DNA from: an uncultured Flavobacteriaceae bacterium
GTDB taxonomy: Bacteria; Bacteroidota; Bacteroidia; Flavobacteriales; Flavobacteriaceae
Assembly: GCA_947487895.1 (NCBI GenBank)
Contig: CANKYF010000010.1
Location: forward strand, 62,001 to 126,000
Length of the DNA stretch: 64,000 nt
Direction of reading: 5' to 3'
Positions 27,190-37,450 of the stretch are shown here, one piece after another (the stretch's first letter is position 1; the number at the start of each line of letters is the position of its first letter). The translations under genes were made by a program, and so were the position numbers. The notes under the pieces are model-generated. The model was not told the DNA's origin and made no database searches. It was given only the letters and a program-made list of their open reading frames with translations.

Positions 27190-29973
27190 TTAAAATTTAA
27201 AATTATAAGTTATAGTTGGTACTGGTATTGCAAAAATTGATGATTTATACCCTTTTATTTGTCCATCTTCATTAACAAAAAACACAGAAAAAGGATTATT
27301 TCTCCCCAAGACATTATACACTGATATATTCCAAAAGCTATGAGCTAATTTTACATTTTTATGATTTCCCTCTATGTTTAAGCCCAAATCTAATCTGTAA
27401 TAATCTGGAATTCTAAATTTATTTCTATCGCTATACAATACGTGCTCAATTCCATTTAAAAAATATTTCCCAACTGGGTAAGTTATTGGTCTACCTGATT
27501 GATAACTAAAATTCATAGAAAAACTATATCGCTTTGTTAACCTATAATTTGAAACTAAGCTTAAATCGTGTGGTCTATCTTGATTAGCTGCAAAATAATC
27601 GCCATTATTAACTCTATTAGTTAAAAACTCACTATCCAACTTAACAAAAGTTCTAGCATAAGTATATGCTAGCCATCCATTTAATCGACCTTCTTTCTTT
27701 TTAGCTAAAAACTCTACGCCATAAGCCTTACCATCCCCTTGCAACAATTCTGTTTCTATATTTTGATTTAAAAACAATTCTGCCCCAACCTTAAAATCTA
27801 GTAGATTATTCATTTTTTTGTAATAACCTTCTAAACTAAATTCATAAATATCACTTTCAGAATTCTTGAACAATCCTAAAGATACTTGTTGCGCCCTTTG
27901 AGGCTCAATATTTAAATCTGATAGTTTCCAAGAATCTACTGGAGAAGCTGTAGTATTTGTTGATAATAAATGTGAATATTGAATGGTATTATTATATGAT
28001 GCCTTGATAGAAGAAGTAGGAGATAAAAAATACCTCGCCGATATTCTTACTTCTGGTCCACCATATGTTTTTATAAATTCATTACTACCAAATTCTTTAG
28101 TTTCTACTACAGACTCCTCACTTATTGGAACATTAGGGGCATATATATTCTGCATACTGGGTCCTAATGCAGAAAACATAGAAAACCTTAAACCTAAATC
28201 TAATGAAAGTTTATCACTCACTTTATATAGATCTGACACATAAACTGCCGACTCTAAACCTTTTTCCTTATCTACTTTTCTATTTGTTACGATAGACTCA
28301 CCCCCTAAAGGCTTTATCTCTCCTGGGTCTATTGCATAAAGTTTACTACTTAAACCATATGTAAACTTGTGCTCATTACTATGCAAATATTTAGCCCTAA
28401 GTTTTAACTGAGTTTCATTTATTTTATAACCAAAGTCTGAGTTTTGATTGAAATTACCATCAAAAATTATGTTAAATTTATACTGACTTGTAGCTAACTG
28501 AATAGAAGCAGAATTTTTAGAATTAAATGTATGATTCCATTTTAAAGAACCTAATCTATTACCATAATCAAATATAGAATCTGATGTTATACTAAATTTA
28601 TCATTACTAAAATACCCCATAGCTTGTATAGAGTTTTTCTCATTAATTTTATCCTCATACTTCAAAACCGCATCAAAAAATGATGCTTTACTGTTTTGTA
28701 ATGACTCTTCTGAAAGTGATCTTAAAACCCAATTGGAATAAGTAGCTCTTGCACCAACCAAAACGGCCGATTTATCTTCTACAACAGGTATTTCTAACAT
28801 TAAATTCCCTGTAACAGGACCTATATTACCTTCGCCAGATAATTCTTTCTTATTAATTTCTTTTGTTGAAATATCAATTACCGATGATAATTTACCCCCA
28901 TACTCAGCAGGAATACTTCCTTTATAAATATCTACACTACCAGTTGCAAATGGATTTACAGCTGAAAACACACCAAAAAAATGAGATGGATTATAAATGG
29001 CAGCATCATCAAAAAGTATTAAATTTTGATCTACTTTTCCTCCTCTTACACTGTACCCTAAAGCACCTTCGCCAGCTGTTTTTATTCCTGGCATTGTAGT
29101 GGCTACTTTTACAACATCTCTTTCTCCTAAAACCAATGGAATATTTTTTATTCCTTTTACATCAACAGAAGTTACGCCAACAGCTACCCTTTTAATATTC
29201 TTATCTTTATCAGACTTTACAACTATCTCATCTAAGGCATTGATTTCTTCTTTCAAAGAAAAATTTAAAGAACCACTCCCATAAACAACTATTTGCTTTT
29301 GATTCTTACCATAACTTAGAGAAGAAATTTCTAAAACATGATACCCTTTAGGAACCATTAAAGAATAGTATCCAGATTGGTTGGTTACTGTATTAATACT
29401 TGTCCCATCAATATAAACACTTAAATTTTCTATTGGTTTTTTAGTTTTTCTATCAACAATAACACCAGATAATTTATGTTTTTTTTGAGGTGAATTCGCT
29501 TGTTCTTTTCCTATTGAAAAAATCTTTCGTGAGCCAATAGAACGGTTGTTATATTCTTTTTGTAGCACTGGTATTTTCTTTGCTTCTGCATCTGAAATTT
29601 CTGTTTCAATTTCTTCTTTATTAAAATAATCAAAAGGAAGGTTATTTATAATTACGTTATTTTTAGTAAGAATAACTTTGTTATCAGTAACGAAATAATT
29701 TAGTTGAGTTTCTTTTAAAAGTTCTTTTAAAATATCTTCTAAACTAGAATTTTCAAATACTCTTGTTACTCTAATATTTTTCAACCAACTTTCTTCAAAG
29801 TAAAAATTAAATTCTGAAGCTTTTTCTAATTCAATCAGAGCTTCTTTGAGACTAATATCATTTAAATCTAAAGAAATTTCACTCTTTTTTTGAGCATGGG
29901 TTAGTTGAGAAATCAAAATAAGTACAAAAGTGATTTTAAATATCCTTGACATTAACTTTTTACTTAACTTCAT
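27190..29973 (-). CDS. TonB-dependent receptor with STN and carboxypeptidase-like domains
   Basis: A 927-residue outer-membrane receptor. The signal peptide ends at SQLTHAQ. An STN domain follows (ISLDLNDISLKEALIELEKA, ILKELLKETQLNYFV), then a carboxypeptidase regulatory-like domain (SGVIVDRKTKKPIENLSVYI), the plug (GERDVVKVATTMPGIKTAG, YSVRGGKVDQNLILFDDA) and the barrel to ITYNFKF. The start at 29973 overlaps the upstream gene by 14 bp; an alternative ATG at 29952 removes the overlap. STN domains often signal to FecR-type anti-sigma factors, but none is in this window. It heads a four-gene operon with a DUF4249 protein. The ligand is unknown. Confidence 0.88.
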   Translation of the reverse strand: MKLSKKLMSRIFKITFVLILISQLTHAQKKSEISLDLNDISLKEALIELEKASEFNFYFEESWLKNIRVTRVFENSSLEDILKELLKETQLNYFVTDNKVILTKNNVIINNLPFDYFNKEEIETEISDAEAKKIPVLQKEYNNRSIGSRKIFSIGKEQANSPQKKHKLSGVIVDRKTKKPIENLSVYIDGTSINTVTNQSGYYSLMVPKGYHVLEISSLSYGKNQKQIVVYGSGSLNFSLKEEINALDEIVVKSDKDKNIKRVAVGVTSVDVKGIKNIPLVLGERDVVKVATTMPGIKTAGEGALGYSVRGGKVDQNLILFDDAAIYNPSHFFGVFSAVNPFATGSVDIYKGSIPAEYGGKLSSVIDISTKEINKKELSGEGNIGPVTGNLMLEIPVVEDKSAVLVGARATYSNWVLRSLSEESLQNSKASFFDAVLKYEDKINEKNSIQAMGYFSNDKFSITSDSIFDYGNRLGSLKWNHTFNSKNSASIQLATSQYKFNIIFDGNFNQNSDFGYKINETQLKLRAKYLHSNEHKFTYGLSSKLYAIDPGEIKPLGGESIVTNRKVDKEKGLESAVYVSDLYKVSDKLSLDLGLRFSMFSALGPSMQNIYAPNVPISEESVVETKEFGSNEFIKTYGGPEVRISARYFLSPTSSIKASYNNTIQYSHLLSTNTTASPVDSWKLSDLNIEPQRAQQVSLGLFKNSESDIYEFSLEGYYKKMNNLLDFKVGAELFLNQNIETELLQGDGKAYGVEFLAKKKEGRLNGWLAYTYARTFVKLDSEFLTNRVNNGDYFAANQDRPHDLSLVSNYRLTKRYSFSMNFSYQSGRPITYPVGKYFLNGIEHVLYSDRNKFRIPDYYRLDLGLNIEGNHKNVKLAHSFWNISVYNVLGRNNPFSVFFVNEDGQIKGYKSSIFAIPVPTITYNFKF

Positions 29974-30706
29974 TATGTGAGTTTAAATTATCTAAATACT
30001 TTAAAAGATTTAAATAGAATTTTTCTTTATTTTTTCTTACTAAAGCAGAATTCTTTTTATAGAAGTACTTTATAGACTTTTCATAGAAAGGGAAAGCCTC
30101 TAGAAAGCTTTTTTTCGTTGAAATCTGATAATAAACATCTCTGTAACCTGCTATAAAATACGTAGATTCTCTAAACTCAAATGCTATTTTATTTTCGGTT
30201 AGTTTTTCTACTACTTTTTTTACATGTTTACTGTATAAAGAAAACTCACTTCCAATATATTCTTCTTTAAAAAATCCATTACGATACACTGATTTTATTA
30301 TCCCGGAGTTATTTGGTAGTCTTTTAAATTTATGCCCTATCAATTCAAATTCTTCAACCATTTTAGAATTGAGAGCTAATAGATTAACTCTTTCATTTGT
30401 ATAAGCTATAAGTAACAAATCATGTACTAATTCATACTTAAATTTCACATTATAATATGGTTGCCCATCATAAAGCACATAGCCGCTTACAAAATCATAG
30501 GAGCCATAAAACTTATTGTTCGTTTTTGATGTTCTTATTTCTTCAGGATATATATCTAAATATTCTTTACCGTTAAATGCTCCAAAATTTTCTTCTTCGG
30601 CGTAAGAATCAAATAAATTGTAATATTTAGATTCTTTTTTATATTGAGAAAAGACACAATTGAAAGATAATAAAATAAGGATTAATATTAAGGAATTACA
30701 TTTCAT
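29960..30706 (-). CDS. Exported hypothetical protein, first gene of the TonB receptor operon
   Basis: A 248-residue protein with a signal peptide (MKCNSLILILILLSFNCVFS). The mature part is rich in Tyr, Phe and Lys, with KYYNLFDSYAEEENFG, GQPYYNVKFKYELVHDLLLIAY and a basic C-terminus with YFYKKNSALVRKNKEKF. I recognise no catalytic motif. It overlaps the receptor start by 14 bp, so the two are translated together. It is likely a periplasmic or outer-membrane accessory of the receptor. Confidence 0.68.
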   Translation of the reverse strand: MKCNSLILILILLSFNCVFSQYKKESKYYNLFDSYAEEENFGAFNGKEYLDIYPEEIRTSKTNNKFYGSYDFVSGYVLYDGQPYYNVKFKYELVHDLLLIAYTNERVNLLALNSKMVEEFELIGHKFKRLPNNSGIIKSVYRNGFFKEEYIGSEFSLYSKHVKKVVEKLTENKIAFEFRESTYFIAGYRDVYYQISTKKSFLEAFPFYEKSIKYFYKKNSALVRKNKEKFYLNLLKYLDNLNSHNEVK

Positions 30707-30844
30707 CTTTAAGTTTAAAATTCTCCCTAAAGATAACTTTTTATTCTATCACAAATAGTTCAAATTAAGCATTAAATGATTCAAAACAATCATTTTAACT
30801 TTTTCACTACTGGATTTTTCCTAAACAATTTATCTAATAAACAA

Positions 30845-30871
30845 AAAAACCACGCATACCGCGTGGTTTTT
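30845..30871 (-). terminator. Intrinsic terminator of hppA
   Basis: An 11-bp stem (30845-30855 with 30861-30871, core CCACGC/GCGTGG) with a 5-base loop. On the minus strand it is followed by a run of T residues to 30843. It lies 29 bp after the hppA stop; the flanking A/T runs would let it act in both directions. Confidence 0.8.
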
Positions 30872-30899
30872 CGCCAGAATTGGTTCTTAGGTCTTTTGG

Positions 30900-33230
30900 C
30901 TAACCATTACTCTTTAGAGCGTCAACACGTGCTCTTACTTCTGACTTTGTTCCTTTAAAGGTTTCATATGTTGTAGATTCTTCACCATTTTCATTTGTAA
31001 TTACTGTAACTACAGCTTTACAGCTGCCGTCTTCATTATTAGTCATGTCAACCACAACTTTCCTTACAGTTTCTATTGTATTAATTTCATTTTCATTATA
31101 TGCCTGAACAGCTTCATCTGAAACTAAGCTTGGAGCAATAACCAATGCCACTACACTCATAAGTTTTAATAAAATGTTCAATGAAGGCCCTGAGGTATCT
31201 TTAAATGGATCTCCAACCGTATCTCCAACAACAGCAGCTTTGTGAGCTTCTGTACCTTTTCTACCTTGTTCTTCTATAGTTTTTTTAGCATTATCCCAAG
31301 CTCCTCCTGCATTAGATTGAAAAATAGCCATTAATACTCCACAAGTTGTAACACCCGCTAATAAACCACCAAGCATTTCTGCACCTCCAATAAAACCAAC
31401 AGCAACTGGTACAGCAATAGCTAATAAACCAGGAAGTACCATTTCTCTAATAGATGCTTTAGTTGAAATATCTACACATTTATCATATTCTGCAACCCCA
31501 TTAGCTTCATCAAAAATCTTTCTATCTGCCTCTGAAGCTTTACTCATATCTGAGTCATACTTACGCATGATTTCTAAAGCAGCTTTTAATTGAGGTATAT
31601 CTCTAAATTGCCTCCTTACTTCTTCAATCATAGCCATGGCAGCTCTACCAACTGCATTCATTGATAATGCTGAAAATACAAACGGTAGCATACCCCCAAT
31701 TAATAAACCTGCCATAATATCTGGTTGAGAAACATCAATAGACTTTACGCCTGCTGTTTTCATGAAAGCAGCAAACAGCGCTAATGCTGTTAATGCAGCA
31801 GACGCAATTGCAAATCCTTTCCCAATAGCAGCTGTGGTGTTACCAACAGCATCTAACTTATCTGTTCTTTCTCTTACTTCACTAGGTAATTCTGCCATTT
31901 CAGCTATACCACCAGCATTATCGGATATTGGTCCGTAAGCGTCAACCGCTAATTGAATTCCTGTATTTGCCAACATACCAACAGCAGCAATTGCTATCCC
32001 GTATAATCCAGCAAAATGATGCGACACTAAAATAGCGGCAGCAATTAGTATAATTGGAAACATTGTAGACATCATACCTATTCCCAAACCTGCAATAATA
32101 TTTGTGGCAGCACCAGTTTCAGATTGTCTAACAATAGAGTTTACTGGTTTGGTACCTGTACCAGTGTAATACTCAGTTACTTTACCAACTGCTAAACCAG
32201 ACACTAATCCTGCAATAGTTGCATAAAAAACGCCCATAGCTCCAAAAGGCAATCCATCTACTTCTGCAGGTATAAAATTTGTAATTAAAAAGTAAGAAGC
32301 AATAAGCATTAAACCTGCAGAACCAAACTCACCTATATTTAAAGCGGCGTGTGGTGACCCTCCTTCTTTAACTCTTACAAAGAATGTTCCTATAATAGAC
32401 ATTATAATTCCAATAGCCGCAAGTGCTAATGGCAAATACACCGCTCCAAGACCATCAAAACCAGGAGTAACTATTAAAGCTCCAAGTACCATTGTACCAA
32501 TAATTGAGCCTACATAAGACTCAAATAAATCTGCTCCCATTCCAGCAACGTCACCAACATTATCACCTACATTGTCTGCAATAGTAGCTGGATTTAGCGG
32601 GTGATCTTCAGGAATACCTGCTTCTACCTTACCAACAAGATCTGCACCAACATCGGCTGCTTTGGTATAAATACCTCCACCTACACGTGCAAATAAAGCA
32701 ATTGATGATGCTCCTAATGAGAATCCAGATAACACATTAAGAATCTCTGTTATTTCCCATCCTTGCCCGCTATAAATCATAAACAACCCACTTAGCCCTA
32801 ACACACCCAATCCTACAACTCCAAGCCCCATTACAGCTCCTCCAGCAAACGCAACTTCAAGTGCTTTTCCTAATGATGTTCTTGCGGCACTAGTAGTCCT
32901 TACATTTGCCTTAGTGGCTACTTTCATACCTATAAAACCTGCCAACGCAGAACAAATAGCTCCAACAATAAATGATACAGCTACCATTCCATTAGAACCA
33001 TCTTCACTGTTCCCTTTAAAATACAATAGTATAGCTACAGCTATAACAAAGATTGATAAAATTTTATATTCCGCTTTTAGAAAAGACATTGCCCCATCAG
33101 CAATATTCTTAGCAATAACTTTCATAGTATCAGTCCCTTCATCTTGTTTTGACACCCATCTACTTTTAATAAAAACAAACGCCAACGCCACCACGCCAAA
33201 AAGCGGTAAAAAATTCACTATTAATTCCAT
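30900..33230 (-). CDS. hppA: Membrane-bound ion-pumping pyrophosphatase
   Basis: A 776-residue inner-membrane protein with about 16 hydrophobic helices. The substrate-binding motifs are present: [31 protein letters not shown] (given in pieces: [18 protein letters not shown] and [10 protein letters not shown]), [20 protein letters not shown], and [19 protein letters not shown] near the C-terminus. It couples PPi hydrolysis to H+ and/or Na+ export. The [10 protein letters not shown] motif has Ala where K+-independent enzymes have Lys, so this should be a K+-dependent type. A Cys-poor tail of about 70 residues follows the last helix ([19 protein letters not shown]). It has its own terminator and lies next to the soluble pyrophosphatase gene on the same strand. 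Confidence 0.95.
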   Translation of the reverse strand: MELIVNFLPLFGVVALAFVFIKSRWVSKQDEGTDTMKVIAKNIADGAMSFLKAEYKILSIFVIAVAILLYFKGNSEDGSNGMVAVSFIVGAICSALAGFIGMKVATKANVRTTSAARTSLGKALEVAFAGGAVMGLGVVGLGVLGLSGLFMIYSGQGWEITEILNVLSGFSLGASSIALFARVGGGIYTKAADVGADLVGKVEAGIPEDHPLNPATIADNVGDNVGDVAGMGADLFESYVGSIIGTMVLGALIVTPGFDGLGAVYLPLALAAIGIIMSIIGTFFVRVKEGGSPHAALNIGEFGSAGLMLIASYFLITNFIPAEVDGLPFGAMGVFYATIAGLVSGLAVGKVTEYYTGTGTKPVNSIVRQSETGAATNIIAGLGIGMMSTMFPIILIAAAILVSHHFAGLYGIAIAAVGMLANTGIQLAVDAYGPISDNAGGIAEMAELPSEVRERTDKLDAVGNTTAAIGKGFAIASAALTALALFAAFMKTAGVKSIDVSQPDIMAGLLIGGMLPFVFSALSMNAVGRAAMAMIEEVRRQFRDIPQLKAALEIMRKYDSDMSKASEADRKIFDEANGVAEYDKCVDISTKASIREMVLPGLLAIAVPVAVGFIGGAEMLGGLLAGVTTCGVLMAIFQSNAGGAWDNAKKTIEEQGRKGTEAHKAAVVGDTVGDPFKDTSGPSLNILLKLMSVVALVIAPSLVSDEAVQAYNENEINTIETVRKVVVDMTNNEDGSCKAVVTVITNENGEESTTYETFKGTKSEVRARVDALKSNG

Positions 33231-33450
33231 ATTTTTTTAGTTAGTTATAAAGTTATTTAATGCCAATAAAAGTAGAAAAATAAAAGTGATAAAAAAAAGT
33301 ATTATTTATTAAAGATTAATCACCTAAACACCCTTTAAATTATAATATCGATATTACCGAATTTTAAGTGAGTTTATTTTTGCTTTATCAAATAAAATTT
33401 ACTGGATGTAAAAAATTAATAATAACTCTAAAAAATTTATAATTGAAAAT

Positions 33451-33483
33451 AAAAAAAGCCACTTTATTATTTATAAAGTGGCT
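33451..33483 (-). terminator. Intrinsic terminator of ppa
   Basis: AGCCACTTTA (33457-33466) pairs with TAAAGTGGCT (33474-33483), a perfect 10-bp stem. On the minus strand it is followed by seven T residues. It separates ppa from hppA, so hppA must have its own promoter; I found no convincing one in 33231-33450. Confidence 0.82.
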
Positions 33484-33508
33484 TAAGTTTTAAAACTCAA
33501 ATGGTTTT

Positions 33509-34036
33509 TTATATAGTAAAAGTTCTCTTTTTCTTATGTTCGCTATCATCATAACGCTTAACGCATTCATGATATATTTTTATAGCAGCTTCTGCATTTC
33601 CCCATCCTCCTGTATCAACTTTTTTCTTTTCTAAATCTTTATACACTTTAAAAAAATGTTCAATTTCTTTAAGTCTATGTGGGTTTATGTCTGAAATATC
33701 CCATTTATTACTCCAGATAGGATCTGACACAGGAATACATATTATTTTTTCATCTGGTCCTTTTTCATCTGTCATATAAAAAACACCTATTGGTCTTACC
33801 TCCATTACAACCATAGGAAATGTTGGTTGATGTCCCAAAACTAATACATCTAAAGGATCTTGATCTAAGGCTAGTGTCTCTGGAACAAAACCATAATCAC
33901 CTGGATACATCATTGAAGAAAATAGCATTCTATCAAATCTAATTTTATTAAGTACAAAGTCATACTCGTACTTGTTTCTACTTCCTTTTGGTATTTCAAT
34001 TAATACATCAAATGTAACCGCTGTTTTCTTACTCAT
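33509..34036 (-). CDS. ppa: Inorganic pyrophosphatase (family I)
   Basis: A 175-residue soluble enzyme that hydrolyses PPi to two phosphates. The family I signature is DYGFVPETLALDQDPLDVLVLG, with the metal-binding Asp residues in DQDPLD. IEIPKGSRNKYEYD at the N-terminus holds substrate-binding Lys and Arg. Length is normal. It has a clear Bacteroidota promoter (34056-34086) and its own terminator. The membrane pyrophosphatase lies just downstream, so the cell has both heat-releasing and ion-pumping PPi hydrolysis side by side. Confidence 0.96.
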   Translation of the reverse strand: MSKKTAVTFDVLIEIPKGSRNKYEYDFVLNKIRFDRMLFSSMMYPGDYGFVPETLALDQDPLDVLVLGHQPTFPMVVMEVRPIGVFYMTDEKGPDEKIICIPVSDPIWSNKWDISDINPHRLKEIEHFFKVYKDLEKKKVDTGGWGNAEAAIKIYHECVKRYDDSEHKKKRTFTI

Positions 34037-34055
34037 ATAAATAAAATTTGTATTG

Positions 34056-34086
34056 CAAAGGTACAGAAGTGTACAATGTTTAACAA
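34056..34086 (-). promoter_or_regulatory. Promoter of ppa
   Basis: On the minus strand TTG (34086-34084), 20 bases, then TACCTTTG (34063-34056) match TTG-N20-TAnnTTTG. The -7 element ends 19 bases before the ATG. Confidence 0.72.
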
Positions 34087-34219
34087 CACAAAACCACTAA
34101 GCTTTCAATTTTTCACAAAACCTTAAAACTAACTTTAACTATACGGTTTTTCAGCAATTAAAAGCTATCAATTTTTACTATATTGCAACCATCTCTTAAC
34201 AATAACTAACTCGAAAACC

Positions 34220-36454
34220 ATGAAACCAATCTTAAACACATTAATTTGTTTAATGTTGTATCAATTTACATTTGCTCAAACCCAACCTTGGCAAGGGAAA
34301 TTTGAACCCATTGACAATCTAATTTCTCCTCCTAACAGTTTTAGAGCTGCAAGTGGTGCCCCAGGAAAAGATTACTGGCAGCAGCATGCCAATTACAAAA
34401 TTAAAGCGCAATTAGATGAAACTAATAATATACTTTCTGGAGAAGAAACTATCACTTATTTCAATAACTCTCCAGATGACTTAAGTTATTTATGGATTCA
34501 ACTTGAACAAAATGTAAATAAAAAAGGGAACGAAGATTTTGGTTCTATAAACAACAATATTAAAAACGGCATAGATGCTCGTAAAATGCAATTTCTTACT
34601 CGGGCTATAAATTTCCCAGCTGGTTATACGATTAAATACGTTAAAGATAAAGATGGTAATAATATAACAACCCTTGTTAACAACACTATGATGAAGGTAA
34701 AACCAGATCAACCTTTAAAATCTGGCGAATCTATAACATTAAATATTGCTTGGTCCTATCATATTACAGATAGAAGTATGTTTTTACTATCTAGAGAAGG
34801 TTATGAATATTTTCCTGATGATGATAATACAGTTTATCTAATTGCTCATTGGTTCCCTAGAATGGCAGTATATAACGATACTGAAGGCTGGCAAAATCAG
34901 CAATTTCAAAAATTGGGCGAATTTGCACTTGAGTTTGGTGATTATGATGTTGAAATCACCGTTCCATCAGATCATATTATAGCATCAACCGGATCATTAC
35001 AAAACCCAGAATCTGTTTTAACAAAAAAACAACGTAAACGTTTAAAGCAAGCTTCAAATTCTTTTGATAAACCAATAATGGTTATTACCAAAGAAGAAGC
35101 CATTGAAAATGAAAAGAATAAATCTAAAAAAACAAAAACCTGGAAATTTATAGCTGAAAATGTTCGCGATTTTGCATTTGCTTCTTCAAGAAAGTTTATG
35201 TGGGATGCTCAAAATGTAAAACTTCCTACCAATACAGTAATGGCTATGTCTTTCTACCCTAAAGAAGGATTGCCTGTATGGGAAGAAGAATCTACTAAAG
35301 CTATCATGCATGCTTTAGAGGTATATTCTGAAGCTACTTTTGATTACCCATACCCTGTTTGTATTTCAGTCAATACATCAAATATAGGAATGGAATTTCC
35401 AATGATTAGTTTTAATGGGGGAAGACCTAAAAACGGTAAAATTAGTAAAACTGCTAAAGCTAACATGGTAGGCACTATTATTCATGAAGTAGGACATAAT
35501 TGGTTTCCAATGATTGTGAGTTCAGACGAACGCAAGTGGATGTGGATGGATGAAGGCTTAAACACCTTTTTACACCAACGTACAGTTGCAGAAAGATATC
35601 CTGATTTTAATAGTGTTACACCTAAAAGCATCATCCCATTTATGAGTGGTGATAAAAATATTTTAAGACCAACAATGACCACTTCAGATAACGAATTGTT
35701 TAATCAATTTGGAGCCAATTTTTATGTAAAACCAACTGTTGGCTTACAAATACTCAGAAACTCCGTAATGGGTAAAGAGCTTTTTGATGAAGCCTTTAAA
35801 GAATATGCAAATCGTTGGAAGTACAAACACCCTAACCCTGCTGATCTTTTTAGAACTCTTGAAGATGCTAGCGCTGTAGACCTAGATTGGTTTTACAGAG
35901 GCTGGTTCTTTACCACAGACCATGTAGACAGAGAACTTAGTAATGTAAAATGGTTTAAAGTTTATGAGGAAAATAAAAATATTGAAGACCAGAAAAAATC
36001 TTCTGAAATAAAGATTACTAGTACTGATGGCAGTAATAGCAATAAAACTGAAAACATGAACTTTTCAAATGGTCCAGAGGTTATTAATATGGTTTCCACT
36101 CCAGATAATGCATATGGGCAATTTTTATCTAGATTTGATGAAGATGAAATTAGAAAACAAGTCTCAGGAAAAAACATTTATGAAGTCAACATTAAAAACA
36201 TAGGAGGCCTCATAATGCCTGTTACCATTGAATGGACATACAAAGACGGATCTAAAGAAACTGATATACTTCCTGCTCAAGTTTGGAGAAGAAACGAATA
36301 TGAAATTAAACATGTTTTTGTAAAAGATAAAGAAGCCGTTAAAGTAATTTTAGATCCTAATTTTGAATTTGCTGATACCAATTCAGAAAACAACAATTTC
36401 CCAAAGACTAAAAAAGCATCTGAATTTGACAGTTTTAAATCTGGTAAGAATTAA
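34220..36454 (+). CDS. Exported M1 family zinc metallopeptidase
   Basis: A 744-residue protein with signal peptide MKPILNTLICLMLYQFTFAQ. The zinc site is HEVGH at residues 422-426, with the third ligand Glu445 in WMWMDEGLN. The upstream N-terminal beta-domain (YKIKAQLDETNNILSGEETITYFNN) is typical of aminopeptidase N-like M1 proteins; the GAMEN exopeptidase motif is replaced by the divergent GMEFPMISF, as in other Bacteroidota members. It probably trims peptides in the periplasm or outside. It is monocistronic and ends 9 bp from the convergent hutG stop codon. Confidence 0.9.
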   Translation: MKPILNTLICLMLYQFTFAQTQPWQGKFEPIDNLISPPNSFRAASGAPGKDYWQQHANYKIKAQLDETNNILSGEETITYFNNSPDDLSYLWIQLEQNVNKKGNEDFGSINNNIKNGIDARKMQFLTRAINFPAGYTIKYVKDKDGNNITTLVNNTMMKVKPDQPLKSGESITLNIAWSYHITDRSMFLLSREGYEYFPDDDNTVYLIAHWFPRMAVYNDTEGWQNQQFQKLGEFALEFGDYDVEITVPSDHIIASTGSLQNPESVLTKKQRKRLKQASNSFDKPIMVITKEEAIENEKNKSKKTKTWKFIAENVRDFAFASSRKFMWDAQNVKLPTNTVMAMSFYPKEGLPVWEEESTKAIMHALEVYSEATFDYPYPVCISVNTSNIGMEFPMISFNGGRPKNGKISKTAKANMVGTIIHEVGHNWFPMIVSSDERKWMWMDEGLNTFLHQRTVAERYPDFNSVTPKSIIPFMSGDKNILRPTMTTSDNELFNQFGANFYVKPTVGLQILRNSVMGKELFDEAFKEYANRWKYKHPNPADLFRTLEDASAVDLDWFYRGWFFTTDHVDRELSNVKWFKVYEENKNIEDQKKSSEIKITSTDGSNSNKTENMNFSNGPEVINMVSTPDNAYGQFLSRFDEDEIRKQVSGKNIYEVNIKNIGGLIMPVTIEWTYKDGSKETDILPAQVWRRNEYEIKHVFVKDKEAVKVILDPNFEFADTNSENNNFPKTKKASEFDSFKSGKN

Positions 36455-36463
36455 TTTTTCGAG

Positions 36464-37450
36464 CTAAACATTTGTTACGATAAAATCTATTAGTCGAGAG
36501 GCCAAACTAGCTGTTTGACTGTCTCTATCGTATTTTGGATTTAGCTCTGCAATATCACATGAAATTACTTTTTTAGAGCTTATTAAAAACTCTAAAATTT
36601 CGTATACAAAATTTGGACTGAAACCAAAAGGAGATGGCGCGCTTACACCAGATGCGTAAGCAGAAGAGAAACCATCTAGATCAATGGTGATATACAAGTA
36701 ATCATTGTTTTGAATGAATGATTCTAATTTATTCTGAAGAAATTTTACATCTTCTTTTAAATGAGAACAAGCATCATTGAATGCAAAATCGACTTGAAAC
36801 TTCTTAGCTATTTCAAAAAGCTGTTTGGTATTGGATTGTTTTTGAATTCCAATAGCGAAATAATCAATCTTTTCTCCGTTTTCTGAAAACTCTAAAAGAA
36901 TTTGGTTGAAAGGTGTTCCTGAATTTGGTTTTCTATCAACAGGTCTCAAATCAAAATGAGCATCAAAATTTATAATTCCAATTCTTTTTTTGGGAAATGC
37001 CTGTTTCAAACCCATATAGTGTGCATAGGCTATATCGTGTCCTCCTCCTAATCCGATTGGAAAAACACCTTTTTTAACGAGATTGTTAATTCCTAATGAA
37101 AATGCTTTTTGGCAAGATTCTAAATCATTATCCAAACAAATAACATCTCCAAAATCCATCACAGATATATTTTCAAAATGAAATGGTAATCTTCCTAATT
37201 TTTCTCTAATAATTAATGGTCCATCTATAGCTCCTACTCTTCCAAAATTTCGTCTTACACCTTCATCACAAGCATAACCTAATATTCCGAAATCTGGAGT
37301 TTTACAACCCTCCAAACCCTTCAAACTTCCACACAATATATGTTGATACCAATATTGAGATTCAATTCCAAAAGTGGTTTTTCTTCCTGCCCAAAATTCT
37401 TGTTGACCTGGTTGATAATCTACATGTATGTTTGAAAATTCACTAAACAA
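36464..37450 (-). CDS. hutG: Formimidoylglutamase
   Basis: A 328-residue arginase/ureohydrolase-family enzyme. Mn-binding motifs are GLGGGHDIAYAH, INFDAHFDLRP and DLDGFSSAYASGVSAPSPFG. In this operon it hydrolyses N-formimidoyl-glutamate to glutamate and formamide, the last step of histidine breakdown. Its start overlaps the end of hutI by 8 bp. It is last in hutHUIG. Confidence 0.92.
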   Translation of the reverse strand: MFSEFSNIHVDYQPGQQEFWAGRKTTFGIESQYWYQHILCGSLKGLEGCKTPDFGILGYACDEGVRRNFGRVGAIDGPLIIREKLGRLPFHFENISVMDFGDVICLDNDLESCQKAFSLGINNLVKKGVFPIGLGGGHDIAYAHYMGLKQAFPKKRIGIINFDAHFDLRPVDRKPNSGTPFNQILLEFSENGEKIDYFAIGIQKQSNTKQLFEIAKKFQVDFAFNDACSHLKEDVKFLQNKLESFIQNNDYLYITIDLDGFSSAYASGVSAPSPFGFSPNFVYEILEFLISSKKVISCDIAELNPKYDRDSQTASLASRLIDFIVTNV

